64,000 nt of DNA from contig NZ_CP010310.2 in NCBI RefSeq assembly GCF_000815105.2, forward strand, positions 4,836,001-4,900,000, read 5' to 3'. Under the pieces are notes generated by a model. It worked only from the letters and a program-made list of their open reading frames with translations. It had not been told where the DNA came from and ran no database searches. The DNA is from Pandoraea pulmonicola (lineage in GTDB: Bacteria; Pseudomonadota; Gammaproteobacteria; Burkholderiales; Burkholderiaceae). Position numbers and translations under genes: made by a program. Positions 44,058 to 53,371 of this stretch are shown piece by piece (position 1 is the first letter of the stretch; each line of letters starts with the position of its first letter).

Positions 44058-45365
44058 CTACTCACCTTCAATGATCTGCCTCGCGCGGCGCAAGCCTGCG
44101 ACCAATTGATCGACGTCCTGCTGCGTGTTGTACAGGCCGAAAGACAACCGCACCGTGGCGTCCTGACCCAAGCACTGCATCAACGGCATCGCGCAATGGT
44201 GGCCGGCGCGAATGGCAACGCCGAAGGCGTCCAGGACCGTGGCCACGTCGTGGGGGTGGAGACCTTCGAGGTTGAAGGACACGATGCCGCTGCATGGCCC
44301 CGAAGGCACAAGGAGCGTCAGGCCAGGAACGTCCCTGAGTGCGGCAACGGCATAGGTCAGCAACCGGTGTTCATGTGCCTGGATTGCCGCCAGCCCACGC
44401 CGTTCCAGATAGTCGATCGCGGCATGCAACCCGATGGCGCCGGCAATGTGTGGCGTACCGGCCTCGAAGCGGTACGGGAGCGCCGCGTATTCGGTGTTCG
44501 CCAGACTGACGCTGTGGATCATGCCGCCGCCTGCCTGCCACACAGGCATGGCGTCCAGGTATTTGCGCTTGCCATAGAGCACGCCGATGCCGGTCGGCCC
44601 ATACATCTTGTGCGCCGAGAAGACGTAGAAATCGCAATCCAGGGACTGCACATCGACCTTCAGGTGGCCTGTCGCCTGGGCGCCGTCAACCAGAACGGGA
44701 ATGCCGCGGGCATGGGCCACGGAAATCATCGCCTCGATCGGCGGCATGCTTCCCAGCACGTTGGAAACCTGCGTCACCGCAAACAGCTTCACCCGGGGCC
44801 CCAGCAGCCCCGGGTAAGCGGCAACGTCGAGCTGCCCATCGCTCGATACCGGGACCGCCTTGAGCGAGGCCTTCCGTTCGGCGCACACCCTCTGCCACGG
44901 GACGATGTTGGAGTGATGCTCCAGTTCGGTAATGAGAATCTCGTCCCCCGGCGCGAGCACATGCGCCGCATAAGACTGGGCAACCAGATTGATCCCCTCC
45001 GTCGCTCCTCTGACGAAGACGATTTCCTCCTCGTGCCCCGCGTTCAGCCAGTTCGCGACGCGCTGTCTCGCGGCGTCGTACAAGCGGGTGGCATTCTCGG
45101 ACAGCCGATGCACGCCGCGATACACGTTGGCGTTGGCGCGGAGATAGAAATCTCGCTCAGCCTCCAACACAATCCAAGGTTTCTGCGTGGTGGCGGCATT
45201 GTCCAGATACGCCAGCCGCTGGCCATCCGGCATGTGGCTCAGTAGCGGGAAATCGAGAGCGGCGCCATCGAGCGACGAGACGGCGGCGACGGGCCGGCGA
45301 TCTTTCATGAGTTGCAGCCTTGCGTGAAGTGTCCCGGGTTCCTGCGCCTGCGTGGATACGCTCAC
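44058..45365 (-). CDS. Cysteine desulfurase, SufS-like
   Basis: A 435-residue PLP enzyme that takes sulfur from cysteine to form an enzyme persulfide. The PLP lysine is in FSAHKMYGPTGIG, the cofactor contacts in AATTQKPW and ATEGINLVAQSYA, and the catalytic cysteine in RAGHHCAMPLM, matching the SufS (group II) class. A 40-residue N-terminal extension precedes the usual start of the fold. Its ATG overlaps the scaffold stop as ATGA. Its presence in one operon with a sulfide:quinone oxidoreductase-like protein, rather than with sufBCD, is unusual. Confidence 0.9.
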   Translation of the reverse strand: MSVSTQAQEPGTLHARLQLMKDRRPVAAVSSLDGAALDFPLLSHMPDGQRLAYLDNAATTQKPWIVLEAERDFYLRANANVYRGVHRLSENATRLYDAARQRVANWLNAGHEEEIVFVRGATEGINLVAQSYAAHVLAPGDEILITELEHHSNIVPWQRVCAERKASLKAVPVSSDGQLDVAAYPGLLGPRVKLFAVTQVSNVLGSMPPIEAMISVAHARGIPVLVDGAQATGHLKVDVQSLDCDFYVFSAHKMYGPTGIGVLYGKRKYLDAMPVWQAGGGMIHSVSLANTEYAALPYRFEAGTPHIAGAIGLHAAIDYLERRGLAAIQAHEHRLLTYAVAALRDVPGLTLLVPSGPCSGIVSFNLEGLHPHDVATVLDAFGVAIRAGHHCAMPLMQCLGQDATVRLSFGLYNTQQDVDQLVAGLRRARQIIEGE

Positions 45366-45823
45366 GTGTCGGCGGCCGGGGCAGTCTGGAAGTTGGCCCG
45401 CTGCAGGATGTCGAATGGAAGCAGGATCGCACCATGACGCGAAGGGAACGCACGGGCAGCGGCGAGCATCGCCAGCACTTCCCAGTCGGATGGGAACTGA
45501 ACATCCTCACCTGCCAGCAGGCGGGTCAGCATCTGCCCCGCCATGTCGATTTCCTGGAAGCTGCGCCCTGGAGCCAACTGCACCATGACAGCGGTGGTGG
45601 CCATACCGAGCGTGCACGAGCGTGTGTAGTGGCCGAGTGCGGTGATCGTGTCGCCTTCGTACCTGACATCCAGCGTGACCGTGCTGCCGCAGGTGCGGCT
45701 GACGCGTGAGATGGACGCATCGGCCGGCGCCAGTCTGCGATCTGTCCGCACCTTGCGCGCCCAACCGCGAATGTCCGCGCTGTACAGCGCCTGCACATCA
45801 TCGCGTGCCTGCAGCATCGTCAA
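45362..45823 (-). CDS. IscU/SufU-like iron-sulfur scaffold protein
   Basis: A 153-residue protein of the NifU-N/SufU fold. The first ligand cysteine is in SRTCGSTVTLDV and the second in YTRSCTLGMATTAVM. The third, usually near the end in a KCATL-like motif, is missing: the stretch reads SRHGAILLPFDIL. The histidine there may take its place, or the protein may act as a sulfur acceptor rather than a full cluster scaffold. It is translationally coupled to the DUF1641 gene before it and the desulfurase after it by ATGA overlaps. Confidence 0.82.
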   Translation of the reverse strand: MTMLQARDDVQALYSADIRGWARKVRTDRRLAPADASISRVSRTCGSTVTLDVRYEGDTITALGHYTRSCTLGMATTAVMVQLAPGRSFQEIDMAGQMLTRLLAGEDVQFPSDWEVLAMLAAARAFPSRHGAILLPFDILQRANFQTAPAADT

Positions 45824-46263
45824 TCGTCCGCATCTTTCCGCATCTGCCGCCCTAGCACCGCGAGGAACAACAGCGAGAAGTGAAGACCGCGCCGCACATC
45901 TTCCTGACCGGCCACCCGCTGCAGCTCGATCGCCGAAGGAGTCGCGGAATTCTCCGCAGCGTTCTGCGCATATCGAGCAGCGTTGGTCAGAGACCAGAAC
46001 GTGCCAATGCCACTCTCGAAGGCATTCATCAGCTTCTGGATCATCGCGTCGTCGAACATGTCGATCGCGTCCGAGACCAGCGAGAGCAAATCGACGACGT
46101 TGTGAAGGCGGTTGCCCTGGATCAGGGGCGCCAGCTTTTCCACCAGCGAAACCAGTCCGCGCTCCGTGGACTCGTTCAGCAAAGCGGCGATGCGCGAAGC
46201 CTGACCCTCCGGCATGTTGTCACCACCCTGAACAACAGGAGTATTAGTGTCGGGTGTCTTCAT
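45820..46263 (-). CDS. DUF1641 domain protein
   Basis: A 147-residue protein of the DUF1641 type, found next to sulfide:quinone oxidoreductase genes in many sulfur-using bacteria (from general knowledge). The sequence is helical and amphipathic (LVSLVEKLAPLIQGNRLHNVVDLL, DAMIQKLMNAFESG) with a hydrophobic C-terminal helix (HFSLLFLAVLG) suited to membrane attachment. Function is unknown; it may help assemble or anchor the oxidoreductase. It lies between the oxidoreductase and the scaffold gene. Confidence 0.82.
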   Translation of the reverse strand: MKTPDTNTPVVQGGDNMPEGQASRIAALLNESTERGLVSLVEKLAPLIQGNRLHNVVDLLSLVSDAIDMFDDAMIQKLMNAFESGIGTFWSLTNAARYAQNAAENSATPSAIELQRVAGQEDVRRGLHFSLLFLAVLGRQMRKDADD

Positions 46264-46305
46264 GCTCGATGACTCTCCATAGATGCCATTCGGGCCGACT
46301 GACGA

Positions 46306-47496
46306 TCAAATAATGCCCCGCGCAACGGTCCAGTAAATGCCGCGGTTGAACGCCTTGCGCATCAATCCACCCACCTTTGTCGGCGGCGTGGGATGCACAT
46401 CTTCGTCGTAGTCGTACCAGAGTGGCATGCCGGCATCGAGGCCCATCTGAGCGACCGCCTGCACCTTGCCGTCATACACGTCCACCGTCCTGCCAATGCG
46501 CAGGTCGCCGGCGATGTTGTTGACGATGACCGGACACTGGTTATGGCAGGAGCCGCCCGCCTTGCTGATCGGCAGATCGACCGTATCGCCCATCACGTAG
46601 GCATTCGGGTAGCCCTCCAGTTGAAGGGTCTGCCGATTGGTCGGCAACCAGCCTTCGTTGTCCAGGGCTTGCGACACGCCGCTTTCCAGCACGGCGTCCA
46701 CCGCGCGGATCGGCGGCGTACACATCAGCAGGTCGAACGCTTCTTCCTCCCCCTCCTCGGAGCGAGCGATCTTGCGCTCCGGGTCGACCGAGGCGAGCGT
46801 GAATCCGCGCTTGTACTTGATGTTCCGGCTATCGAAGGCAACCGGAAGCACTTCGCAGACCTCCTGCTGCAGGAACAGGCAGTTGCGCAGCAACTGGGAC
46901 ACCGTTGGATAGGTGTACACAATCTCGACGGAATCCCGCACACCCTTGCGCTTGAGGTAGTCGTCCAGCATCAGGGTCGTCTCCACGGGCGCAATCCCGC
47001 ATTGATGCGGAACATTGGGCGTCCTGGGAAAGTTGACCGTGATGAAGACCCGGCCCTTTTCGAGTTTGAGCAGTTTGTCGGCCAACCGACGCGCTGGGTC
47101 GTACTGGTAGAAATAATCCCCAGCCTCTTTCATCCCGGGAATTCGTTCGGGCGCAGGCAGGCACCCGGTCGCGACAACGATATAGTCATAGCCGATGGTC
47201 TTTGCGCTGACCGTCTTCACCTTGGAACCGGCAAAATCGAAAGACTCCACCTTGTCGAGCTGAAAATCGATTTCCGGTCGCAAGAGGCTTCTTTGTTTTC
47301 TGCGCAATTCGCCCTCGAAGAACATATCGAAGGCAACATACATGAAGGCGGGCTTGTAGTAATGCCATGGAGAGTCGGACAACATGGTCACTTTGACCTT
47401 GTGCGCGGAAACTTCGTCATAGAGTTTCGCAACGATGCTGTTGGCGGTCATCGTGCCACCGATGCCCCCGCCGACAATCAGCACGTGTTTTGTCAT
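46306..47496 (-). CDS. Sulfide:quinone oxidoreductase-like flavoprotein
   Basis: A 396-residue FAD enzyme of the pyridine-nucleotide-disulfide family. The dinucleotide loop is VLIVGGGIGGTMTAN, and the second FAD motif is NAYVMGDTVDLP. Cysteines in VATGCLPAP and PHQCGIAPVE are placed like those of sulfide:quinone oxidoreductases, which oxidise sulfide to polysulfide at the membrane face and pass electrons to quinone. A third cysteine is in GGSCHNQCP. First gene of the sulfur operon, divergent from a winged-helix regulator. Confidence 0.85.
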   Translation of the reverse strand: MTKHVLIVGGGIGGTMTANSIVAKLYDEVSAHKVKVTMLSDSPWHYYKPAFMYVAFDMFFEGELRRKQRSLLRPEIDFQLDKVESFDFAGSKVKTVSAKTIGYDYIVVATGCLPAPERIPGMKEAGDYFYQYDPARRLADKLLKLEKGRVFITVNFPRTPNVPHQCGIAPVETTLMLDDYLKRKGVRDSVEIVYTYPTVSQLLRNCLFLQQEVCEVLPVAFDSRNIKYKRGFTLASVDPERKIARSEEGEEEAFDLLMCTPPIRAVDAVLESGVSQALDNEGWLPTNRQTLQLEGYPNAYVMGDTVDLPISKAGGSCHNQCPVIVNNIAGDLRIGRTVDVYDGKVQAVAQMGLDAGMPLWYDYDEDVHPTPPTKVGGLMRKAFNRGIYWTVARGII

Positions 47497-47609
47497 GGCG
47501 CCACTCCTGTCATGGACTCCTATGATTTAACCAGTATAGGTGCGGGGGCAGCGCGGCCAACGCCGCAAAAGGACCAATGCTTCCGTTTTGGAAAGGTTTG
47601 CCGTCATGC

Positions 47610-47622
47610 CCTCATCATGAGG
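47610..47622. promoter_or_regulatory. Small palindrome in the divergent regulator/oxidoreductase region
   Basis: CCTCAT-C-ATGAGG lies 44 bases before the regulator start and about 110 bases before the oxidoreductase start. It could be the regulator's own operator; no second copy is evident. Confidence 0.35.
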
Positions 47623-47665
47623 CGGTCGCCGAAAAGAGTCGGTCGACACGACTGGAGTCAACGCT

Positions 47666-48124
47666 ATGAACAACCCGGAAGAAGTGCGCGCTGCGGTGCA
47701 AGCCCAGATCATCGAGTGCCTGAACCGTTTCTACGCGATCGAGACAGGCATGTGGGGCACTCCCCTCGATGCCCTGATCATCCGTACCGTGGTCGTCGGC
47801 GAGAAACAGAAGAAGCCCTATGACCTCTCGGCACTTGCCTACACGTTGGGACTGAGTCTCACCACCGTGCACCGCAAGACCCGCCAGTTGGAGAACACAG
47901 GCTTCCTGCGGCACGAGAACGTGCGCCGATCGGTCTATCTGTACGCGACGGAAAAGACCAAGCTGGACTTGAACGAATCGTTCATCGAGATGGTGAAGAC
48001 ACTACAGGCGTTCTATTCCGAGCCCGATCTGCAGGAGGCCCTGCGCTGGTGCAGCACCCGGAACGGCATCCCCAAGTCCCTTGACTCAGGCAGGAGAGAA
48101 GGCGCGCCGAAGCCTCTCGAATGA
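47666..48124 (+). CDS. Winged-helix transcriptional regulator (MarR-like)
   Basis: A 152-residue protein with a winged-helix core: PYDLSALAYTLGLSLTTVHRKTRQLENTGFL is the HTH and recognition helix, and the wing follows in HENVRRSVYLYAT. Flanking helices would form the dimer interface. It faces the sulfide oxidoreductase operon across 169 bases and is its likely regulator. The sensed signal is not visible; one cysteine lies in IIECLNRF and one in ALRWCSTRN, so a thiol switch is possible. Confidence 0.82.
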   Translation: MNNPEEVRAAVQAQIIECLNRFYAIETGMWGTPLDALIIRTVVVGEKQKKPYDLSALAYTLGLSLTTVHRKTRQLENTGFLRHENVRRSVYLYATEKTKLDLNESFIEMVKTLQAFYSEPDLQEALRWCSTRNGIPKSLDSGRREGAPKPLE

Positions 48125-48285
48125 ATACAGCCGATGCACGCCATGCAGCAGCGACTTCCGTGAGGCAGGGAAGGATGGCCGGCGGCCGTGGGATTTTCGC
48201 GGCTTCCGCCGGAATGAAAAAAAGAGGCTTTCGCCCCTTTCTTCAATGACTTACAGACATCGATGGAAATCTGTAGAACATAGAC

Positions 48286-48361
48286 TGGAGCGGGAGACGA
48301 GTCTCGAACTCGCGACCTCAACCTTGGCAAGGTTGCGCTCTACCAACTGAGCTACTCCCGC
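48286..48361 (-). tRNA. tRNA-Gly (anticodon GCC), copy 2
   Basis: Minus strand, 76 bases, GCGGGAGTAGCTCAGTTGG at the 5' end, anticodon loop with GCC, T-arm AGTTCGAGACT, ending CTCCCGCTCCA. Identical to the copy at 48410-48485. Confidence 0.96.
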
Positions 48362-48409
48362 ATGGCACCGGACACCAAGGAATCACTCACTCAATGTCCA
48401 GCGCGAAAC

Positions 48410-48485
48410 TGGAGCGGGAGACGAGTCTCGAACTCGCGACCTCAACCTTGGCAAGGTTGCGCTCTACCAACTGAGCTACTCCCGC
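48410..48485 (-). tRNA. tRNA-Gly (anticodon GCC), copy 1
   Basis: Minus strand, 76 bases, same sequence as the copy 48 bases further on. Both follow pgsA in the same direction and may be co-transcribed with it. Confidence 0.96.
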
Positions 48486-48662
48486 ATTCTCATGCGTACT
48501 ACCAATCCAACCACTTCTTAAAACTTCGCTGCCGGGCTGATGCCGTAGCAGCGAGAAGGAGATTATGTCCAAACCCCGATTCAGTGTCAAGCACCTGCAC
48601 CGAAAATTTGTGAAGTTTTTTCTCCCTCACCGCGTAATTCCCGCGCGTTCAGGGGCTTACGC

Positions 48663-49256
48663 TCACATCTTGCCCGCGCCACGCTCCCGAATCTGCGGCC
48701 ACGCGCGGCGCAGGTAATACAGCATCGACCACAACGTGAGAACCGCCGCCACGTAAATCAGCCACGTGCCCCAGAACCGCGAGTCGAAACGCAAGCCGTT
48801 CCACACTACCGTGCCGTTGAACAGCAACAGCGGAATCGCCACCATCTGCGCCGCCGTCTTGATCTTGCCCAACTGATGCACCGCCACGCTGCGCGACGCG
48901 CCGATCTGCGCCATCCACTCGCGCAACGCCGAAATCGTGATCTCCCGGCCAATGATGATCAACGCCACCAACGCATTGATCCGCCCCATCTGCAACAGCA
49001 TCAACAGCGCCGCCGCCACCATCAGCTTGTCCGCCACCGGGTCCAGGAACGCCCCGAATGCCGACGTCTGATTCCAGCGCCGCGCCAGAAAGCCGTCGAA
49101 CCAGTCGGTCAGCGCCGCCAGCACGAAAATCGCGCAAGCCACCCAGTTCATCTCTTCCGTCGACAACCAGGCCGCCGGCAAGTAATAGACGCCGACCACC
49201 AGCGGGATCAGCACGATCCGAAGCCAGGTCAGAAAGATGGGGACGTTGAAAGGCAT
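48663..49256 (-). CDS. pgsA: CDP-diacylglycerol--glycerol-3-phosphate 3-phosphatidyltransferase
   Basis: A 197-residue inner-membrane enzyme that makes phosphatidylglycerophosphate. The CDP-alcohol phosphotransferase motif is intact in DWFDGFLARRWNQTSAFGAF followed by LDPVADK. About five to six hydrophobic helices are seen. The start at 49256 (MPFNVPIFLTWLRI) is the family start; the frame extends to 49667 only as unlikely sequence. It is followed by the two tRNA-Gly genes, the usual order in Burkholderiaceae. Confidence 0.95.
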   Translation of the reverse strand: MPFNVPIFLTWLRIVLIPLVVGVYYLPAAWLSTEEMNWVACAIFVLAALTDWFDGFLARRWNQTSAFGAFLDPVADKLMVAAALLMLLQMGRINALVALIIIGREITISALREWMAQIGASRSVAVHQLGKIKTAAQMVAIPLLLFNGTVVWNGLRFDSRFWGTWLIYVAAVLTLWSMLYYLRRAWPQIRERGAGKM

Positions 49257-49332
49257 GGCAGCATGAGTTCGGCAAACGGCAGTCGACACACGGCGCCCTC
49301 GGCAACCGTACCAGACCCGCATTGTGCCGTGT

Positions 49333-50661
49333 ATGCCCCGCAGCGACAAGGCCGACGCACCGCCCCCGCCTGTTGACATGTGCGCCGGTGTGCCCCTATC
49401 TTGCTCGCAACCACCCGCCAATAGCGCCGATCTCGTGAAACTGCCCTGGCCCCTGCCCGCACTCCGACGACCGCTGCTGCGCCCGCACGTTCTCATCGCA
49501 GGACTCGTCGGGATCAACGGTCTGCTGCTCGTCGCCTCCGTGCTGCTGCGCGTGCCCGGCGCCGTCCTCGTCGACCTCTTCGTGCACGGCGATCTCTCCG
49601 CGCTGGAACGCATCGAACCCCACCATCCGCCGCGCCTGCTCTTCGGCCTGGACGCCATCGAGCGCATCGATTTCTTTCACCTGCCACGCGCGCTCGTCGG
49701 CGTGTCGCTCGTTGCCCTCGCCTGCGGACTCGCCATTCGCGCGCGCACCGCCTGGGCCTTCTCACTCGTCATCCTGGCGCTGGCCGCCATCATCAACTTT
49801 CATCTGAACGTCCGCCTCGATCTGACGTTCGTTCTCTCGATCGTGTGCCTCGCGCTGCTCCTCTGGTACTGGCGCGAGTTCGACCGCGCGAGCTTCGCGG
49901 CCGCCACGCTCTACACGCTCGTAGCCGCCTTCTCGCTGCTCGTCTATTCGACGTTCGGCACCCTCTATCTCGGGCACGAATTCACACCCGCCGTCACCGA
50001 TCTGGCCACCGCGTTCTACTTCGCGATCGTCACCATGACGACCGTCGGTTACGGCGACATCGTGCCGTACACCACCGACGCGCGGCTCTTCACCGCGTCG
50101 GTCATCGTCTTCGGGATCAGCGTGTTCGCGACGTCGCTCACCGTCGTCATTGGCCCGCTCGTCGGCGGCAATCTCAGGAAAATTCTCGCGGGGAGGTTTG
50201 CTCACGTGATTCGCAGAGACCACTTCATCGTGGCGGGCGCTTCGCCGCTCGCCATCAACGTGCACCACGAACTCGCCAAGCGCGGGCAACCCGTCACGGT
50301 CATCATCACCACCGGCGTGGACAGCCCGTTTCCGGAAGATGCCGACGTCATCCACGGCGACGCCAGCGACAATACGGTGCTGACCCACGCCGGCATCGAA
50401 CGCGCAAAAGCCGTGCTCGCACTGCGCGCCGACGATTCGGAGAACGCCTTCATCGTGCTCGCCGCCAAGGAGATCGCCCCGAACGTGCGGACGATCGCAT
50501 CGGTCAACGACAGCAAGCACCTGAGCAAGCTCAAACGCGTGCAGCCGGACATGATCTTCGCGCCGCCGGTCGTCGGCGGAGAACTGCTGGCACGCACACT
50601 CTCCGGCGAGACCGTCGACAACGATACGGTGATGCGGCTCCTGTTCCACGGCGATACGTGA
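49333..50661 (+). CDS. Potassium channel protein with RCK (TrkA-N) domain
   Basis: A 442-residue membrane protein. Four or more N-terminal hydrophobic segments lead to a pore with the filter TMTTVGYGDIVPYT. The cytosolic C-terminal half is a Rossmann-type RCK domain (HFIVAGASPLAINVHHEL, VIHGDASDNTVL, KAVLALRADDSENAF) that gates the pore by ligand. Similar to Kch-type channels. Starts at GTG 49324, ATG 49333, ATG 49378 and GTG 49435 are all possible; the last would begin just before the first membrane segment. Confidence 0.85.
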   Translation: MPRSDKADAPPPPVDMCAGVPLSCSQPPANSADLVKLPWPLPALRRPLLRPHVLIAGLVGINGLLLVASVLLRVPGAVLVDLFVHGDLSALERIEPHHPPRLLFGLDAIERIDFFHLPRALVGVSLVALACGLAIRARTAWAFSLVILALAAIINFHLNVRLDLTFVLSIVCLALLLWYWREFDRASFAAATLYTLVAAFSLLVYSTFGTLYLGHEFTPAVTDLATAFYFAIVTMTTVGYGDIVPYTTDARLFTASVIVFGISVFATSLTVVIGPLVGGNLRKILAGRFAHVIRRDHFIVAGASPLAINVHHELAKRGQPVTVIITTGVDSPFPEDADVIHGDASDNTVLTHAGIERAKAVLALRADDSENAFIVLAAKEIAPNVRTIASVNDSKHLSKLKRVQPDMIFAPPVVGGELLARTLSGETVDNDTVMRLLFHGDT

Positions 50662-50748
50662 GCCGTGCAGTGTCTGGCTCGTCGGCCGGGCAGGCGTCAG
50701 GCGGCGTCGAGCAGACGTGGAGCGGACACCTGGCGGACGGCCGTCACA

Positions 50749-53226
50749 TCAGTGCAGTTGGCGGTAGATCTGTTCCGCGAGCGTCGTCGAGATGCCCTCG
50801 ACACTGGCCAGTTCGTCCACGCTCGCCGACGCTACCCCCTGCAGGCCACCGAAACGCATCAGCAGGCGCTGACGACGCTTCGCCCCGATCCCCTCGATTT
50901 CCTCGAGACGCGACGTCTGACGCGCCTTTGCCCGCTTGGCGCGCATGCCGGTGATCGCAAAGCGGTGCGCTTCGTCGCGAATCTGCGCAATGAGCATCAG
51001 CACGGCGCTCTCGCGGCCGAGTTCCAGCGGCGGACGCCCGTCGGCAAAAATCAGCGTCTCGAGCCCCACTTTGCGTCCTTCTCCCTTGGCGACACCAACA
51101 AGCCGGCCGATATCGATGCCAAGCTCGACGAAAACCTGACGCGCCACCTCGACCTGCCCTTTGCCGCCATCGATCAGCACCAACTGCGGGAGATTGGCCT
51201 CCACGTCCGAAACATCCGAAGCGCTCGAGACGCTCGATGGCGCATCGGGCACCTGCGTCGTCGAAGCCGATGTATCGGCACGATCGCCGCTCGCCATCTC
51301 GCGGTCGGGCAGCACCACCGTCTCGGCTTCCGCACGCGCCACATCGGCCGCGACGGACGACGGATCGGCAGCATCGTTGACGCTGTTCGCGGCGGCCTCC
51401 ATCAGACGGCCGTAGCGGCGCGTCAACACCTGGCGCATCGCCGCATAGTCGTCGCCCGGCGTGATCCCCGCGATGTTGTACCGGCGGTATTCGCTCGTCT
51501 GCATCTTGTGATGATGGAACACCACGCACGACGCCTGCGTCGCTTCGCCCTGCGTATGGCTGATGTCGAAACACTCCACACGCAGCAGCGCCGGATCATC
51601 GATGTCGAGACCGATCGTCTGCACCAGTTCACGCGTGCGCGCCTGCTGGCTGCCCTGCTCTGTCAACAAACGCGTGAGTGCGAGCTGCGCCCCCTGCTGC
51701 GCCATGTCGAGCCAGGCACGACGCTGCCCCTGCGGCTGGCGCACCATCGCAATGCGACGCCCCGCCTGCTCGGACAACGCCGCGAGCAACTCGTCGCTCG
51801 GCAGCGCGTGGCTCACGATCAGCACCGGCGGCACCGACTGCCCCAGGTAGTGCTGCGCGACGAACGCCTCCAGCAGACGCGACTCCAGCGACGCCGACGG
51901 CGTATCCGACGGCATCGCCTCGGCGATATCCCCCGCGATCCTTCCGGCGCCGGCATCGGTGGCGTCCGATTCCGCGACGGACGCGTCCGAGGCCCGCATC
52001 TCGTCGTCTTCGAACTCGTCGGCAATGCCACCGTCCACACCGCGCTCCACGTGCGCCGGGAAATAAGCCTTGTCGCCCAGATGACGGCCGCCGCGCACCA
52101 TCGCGAGGTTCACGCATGCGCGACCGCCGGCATAGGCCACGGCGAGGATATCGGCGTCGACGTCGCCCGCCGTCTCGACGGACTGCTGCTGGAGCACGCC
52201 GGAGAGCGCCTGCATCTGGTTGCGCACGGCCGCCGCCTGCTCGAATTTCAACGCTTCGGCATAGGCCATCATCTTGCTTTCGAGGGCGGCGAGCACTTCG
52301 CTCTGGCGTCCGGAGAGGAACGCCGCCGCGTTGTTGACGTCGCGCGCATAGTCCTCGTCCTGAATCGCACCAACACACGGCGCGCTGCATCGCTCGATCT
52401 GATGCAGCAGGCACGGACGCGTGCGGTTCGCGAAAACCGAGTCCTCGCAGGTGCGCAGCTGGAACACCTTCTGCAGGATCTGAATGCTCTCGCGCACCGC
52501 CCATGCGCTCGGGAACGGGCCGAAGTACTGCCCGCGGCGGTCCACCGAGCCACGGTAGTACGCCATGCGCGGGTATTTGTGCTGCGTGAGCTTGAGGAAC
52601 GGATAGGACTTGTCGTCGCGAAACAGGATGTTGTAACGCGGATGCAGCGCCTTGATCAGATTGTTCTCAAGCAGCAGCGCCTCGGTTTCCGAGCGCGTCA
52701 CGGTCGTTTCCAGCTTCGCGATGCGCGCCACCATCAGCGCAATGCGCGGTGAGAGTTGCGTCTTGTTGAAGTAGCTGGAGACACGCTTCTTGAGATTGCG
52801 CGCCTTGCCGACGTACAGCACGTTGCCCGCGGCGTCGTAGTAGCGATAGACGCCCGGCAGGTTCGGCAACTGGGCAAGCACTTTGCGGGCGTCGAACAAC
52901 GGTGCGTCGTTGGCGTCGTTGGCGTCGCCCGGCTCACCGGCTTCGGAAGCGTCTGCGGCGCGCGGGCGCGGCGAGCGCTTCGTTTGCTTCGTGCGCTTTG
53001 CAGCCTTCGCGTTTTCCCCGCGCTCGGCCTCTTCTGCCTTACCGGGGGCGTCGTCGTTCGCGGTGGCGGCAGTCGCGCCGGCTTCCTCCCCTGTCATCGC
53101 ATCGGCCGGCTCACCAGCGATCTGCGACGCTGCGGACGCGGCAGTGTGCGCGTCGCCCTCGCCGGCGGCGGATTTCGCTTTGCGGGACTTGCGCAGCGGC
53201 GTGACGTCGTGAGCGTCTTCGGTCAT
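50749..53226 (-). CDS. uvrC: UvrABC excision nuclease subunit C
   Basis: An 825-residue nuclease of nucleotide excision repair. The GIY-YIG domain starts near residue 120 ([23 protein letters not shown]), followed by the UVR motif region ([17 protein letters not shown]), the RNase H-like nuclease half ([33 protein letters not shown]) and the C-terminal HhH pair ([37 protein letters not shown]). UvrC is usually about 610 residues; here an Ala/Lys-rich extension of about 110 residues and two acidic low-complexity inserts enlarge it. The ATG at 53226 was preferred to 53277. Confidence 0.95.
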   Translation of the reverse strand: MTEDAHDVTPLRKSRKAKSAAGEGDAHTAASAASQIAGEPADAMTGEEAGATAATANDDAPGKAEEAERGENAKAAKRTKQTKRSPRPRAADASEAGEPGDANDANDAPLFDARKVLAQLPNLPGVYRYYDAAGNVLYVGKARNLKKRVSSYFNKTQLSPRIALMVARIAKLETTVTRSETEALLLENNLIKALHPRYNILFRDDKSYPFLKLTQHKYPRMAYYRGSVDRRGQYFGPFPSAWAVRESIQILQKVFQLRTCEDSVFANRTRPCLLHQIERCSAPCVGAIQDEDYARDVNNAAAFLSGRQSEVLAALESKMMAYAEALKFEQAAAVRNQMQALSGVLQQQSVETAGDVDADILAVAYAGGRACVNLAMVRGGRHLGDKAYFPAHVERGVDGGIADEFEDDEMRASDASVAESDATDAGAGRIAGDIAEAMPSDTPSASLESRLLEAFVAQHYLGQSVPPVLIVSHALPSDELLAALSEQAGRRIAMVRQPQGQRRAWLDMAQQGAQLALTRLLTEQGSQQARTRELVQTIGLDIDDPALLRVECFDISHTQGEATQASCVVFHHHKMQTSEYRRYNIAGITPGDDYAAMRQVLTRRYGRLMEAAANSVNDAADPSSVAADVARAEAETVVLPDREMASGDRADTSASTTQVPDAPSSVSSASDVSDVEANLPQLVLIDGGKGQVEVARQVFVELGIDIGRLVGVAKGEGRKVGLETLIFADGRPPLELGRESAVLMLIAQIRDEAHRFAITGMRAKRAKARQTSRLEEIEGIGAKRRQRLLMRFGGLQGVASASVDELASVEGISTTLAEQIYRQLH

Positions 53227-53371
53227 GAACTCTGAAATTCGGTGCGTCCTGCGAGCGATGCGCGCAATCGTTGGCAATCATTGCGCCACTGGCGCGACCA
53301 CCGAACGCCATCATCACGCATCGCAGGGACTAAAATCCAAAGTTTAGACCAATCCGCGTCACCGCTTCTCA

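Noticed and set aside
48286..48485. Twin tRNA-Gly genes as attachment sites
   Set aside because: The two copies are complete and only 48 bases apart, with no partial copy at another island border; simple gene duplication is enough.
50665..52752. 695-codon plus-strand open frame opposite uvrC
   Set aside because: It lies fully antisense to uvrC, has Arg/His-rich composition typical of GC-rich shadow frames, and shows no family motif.
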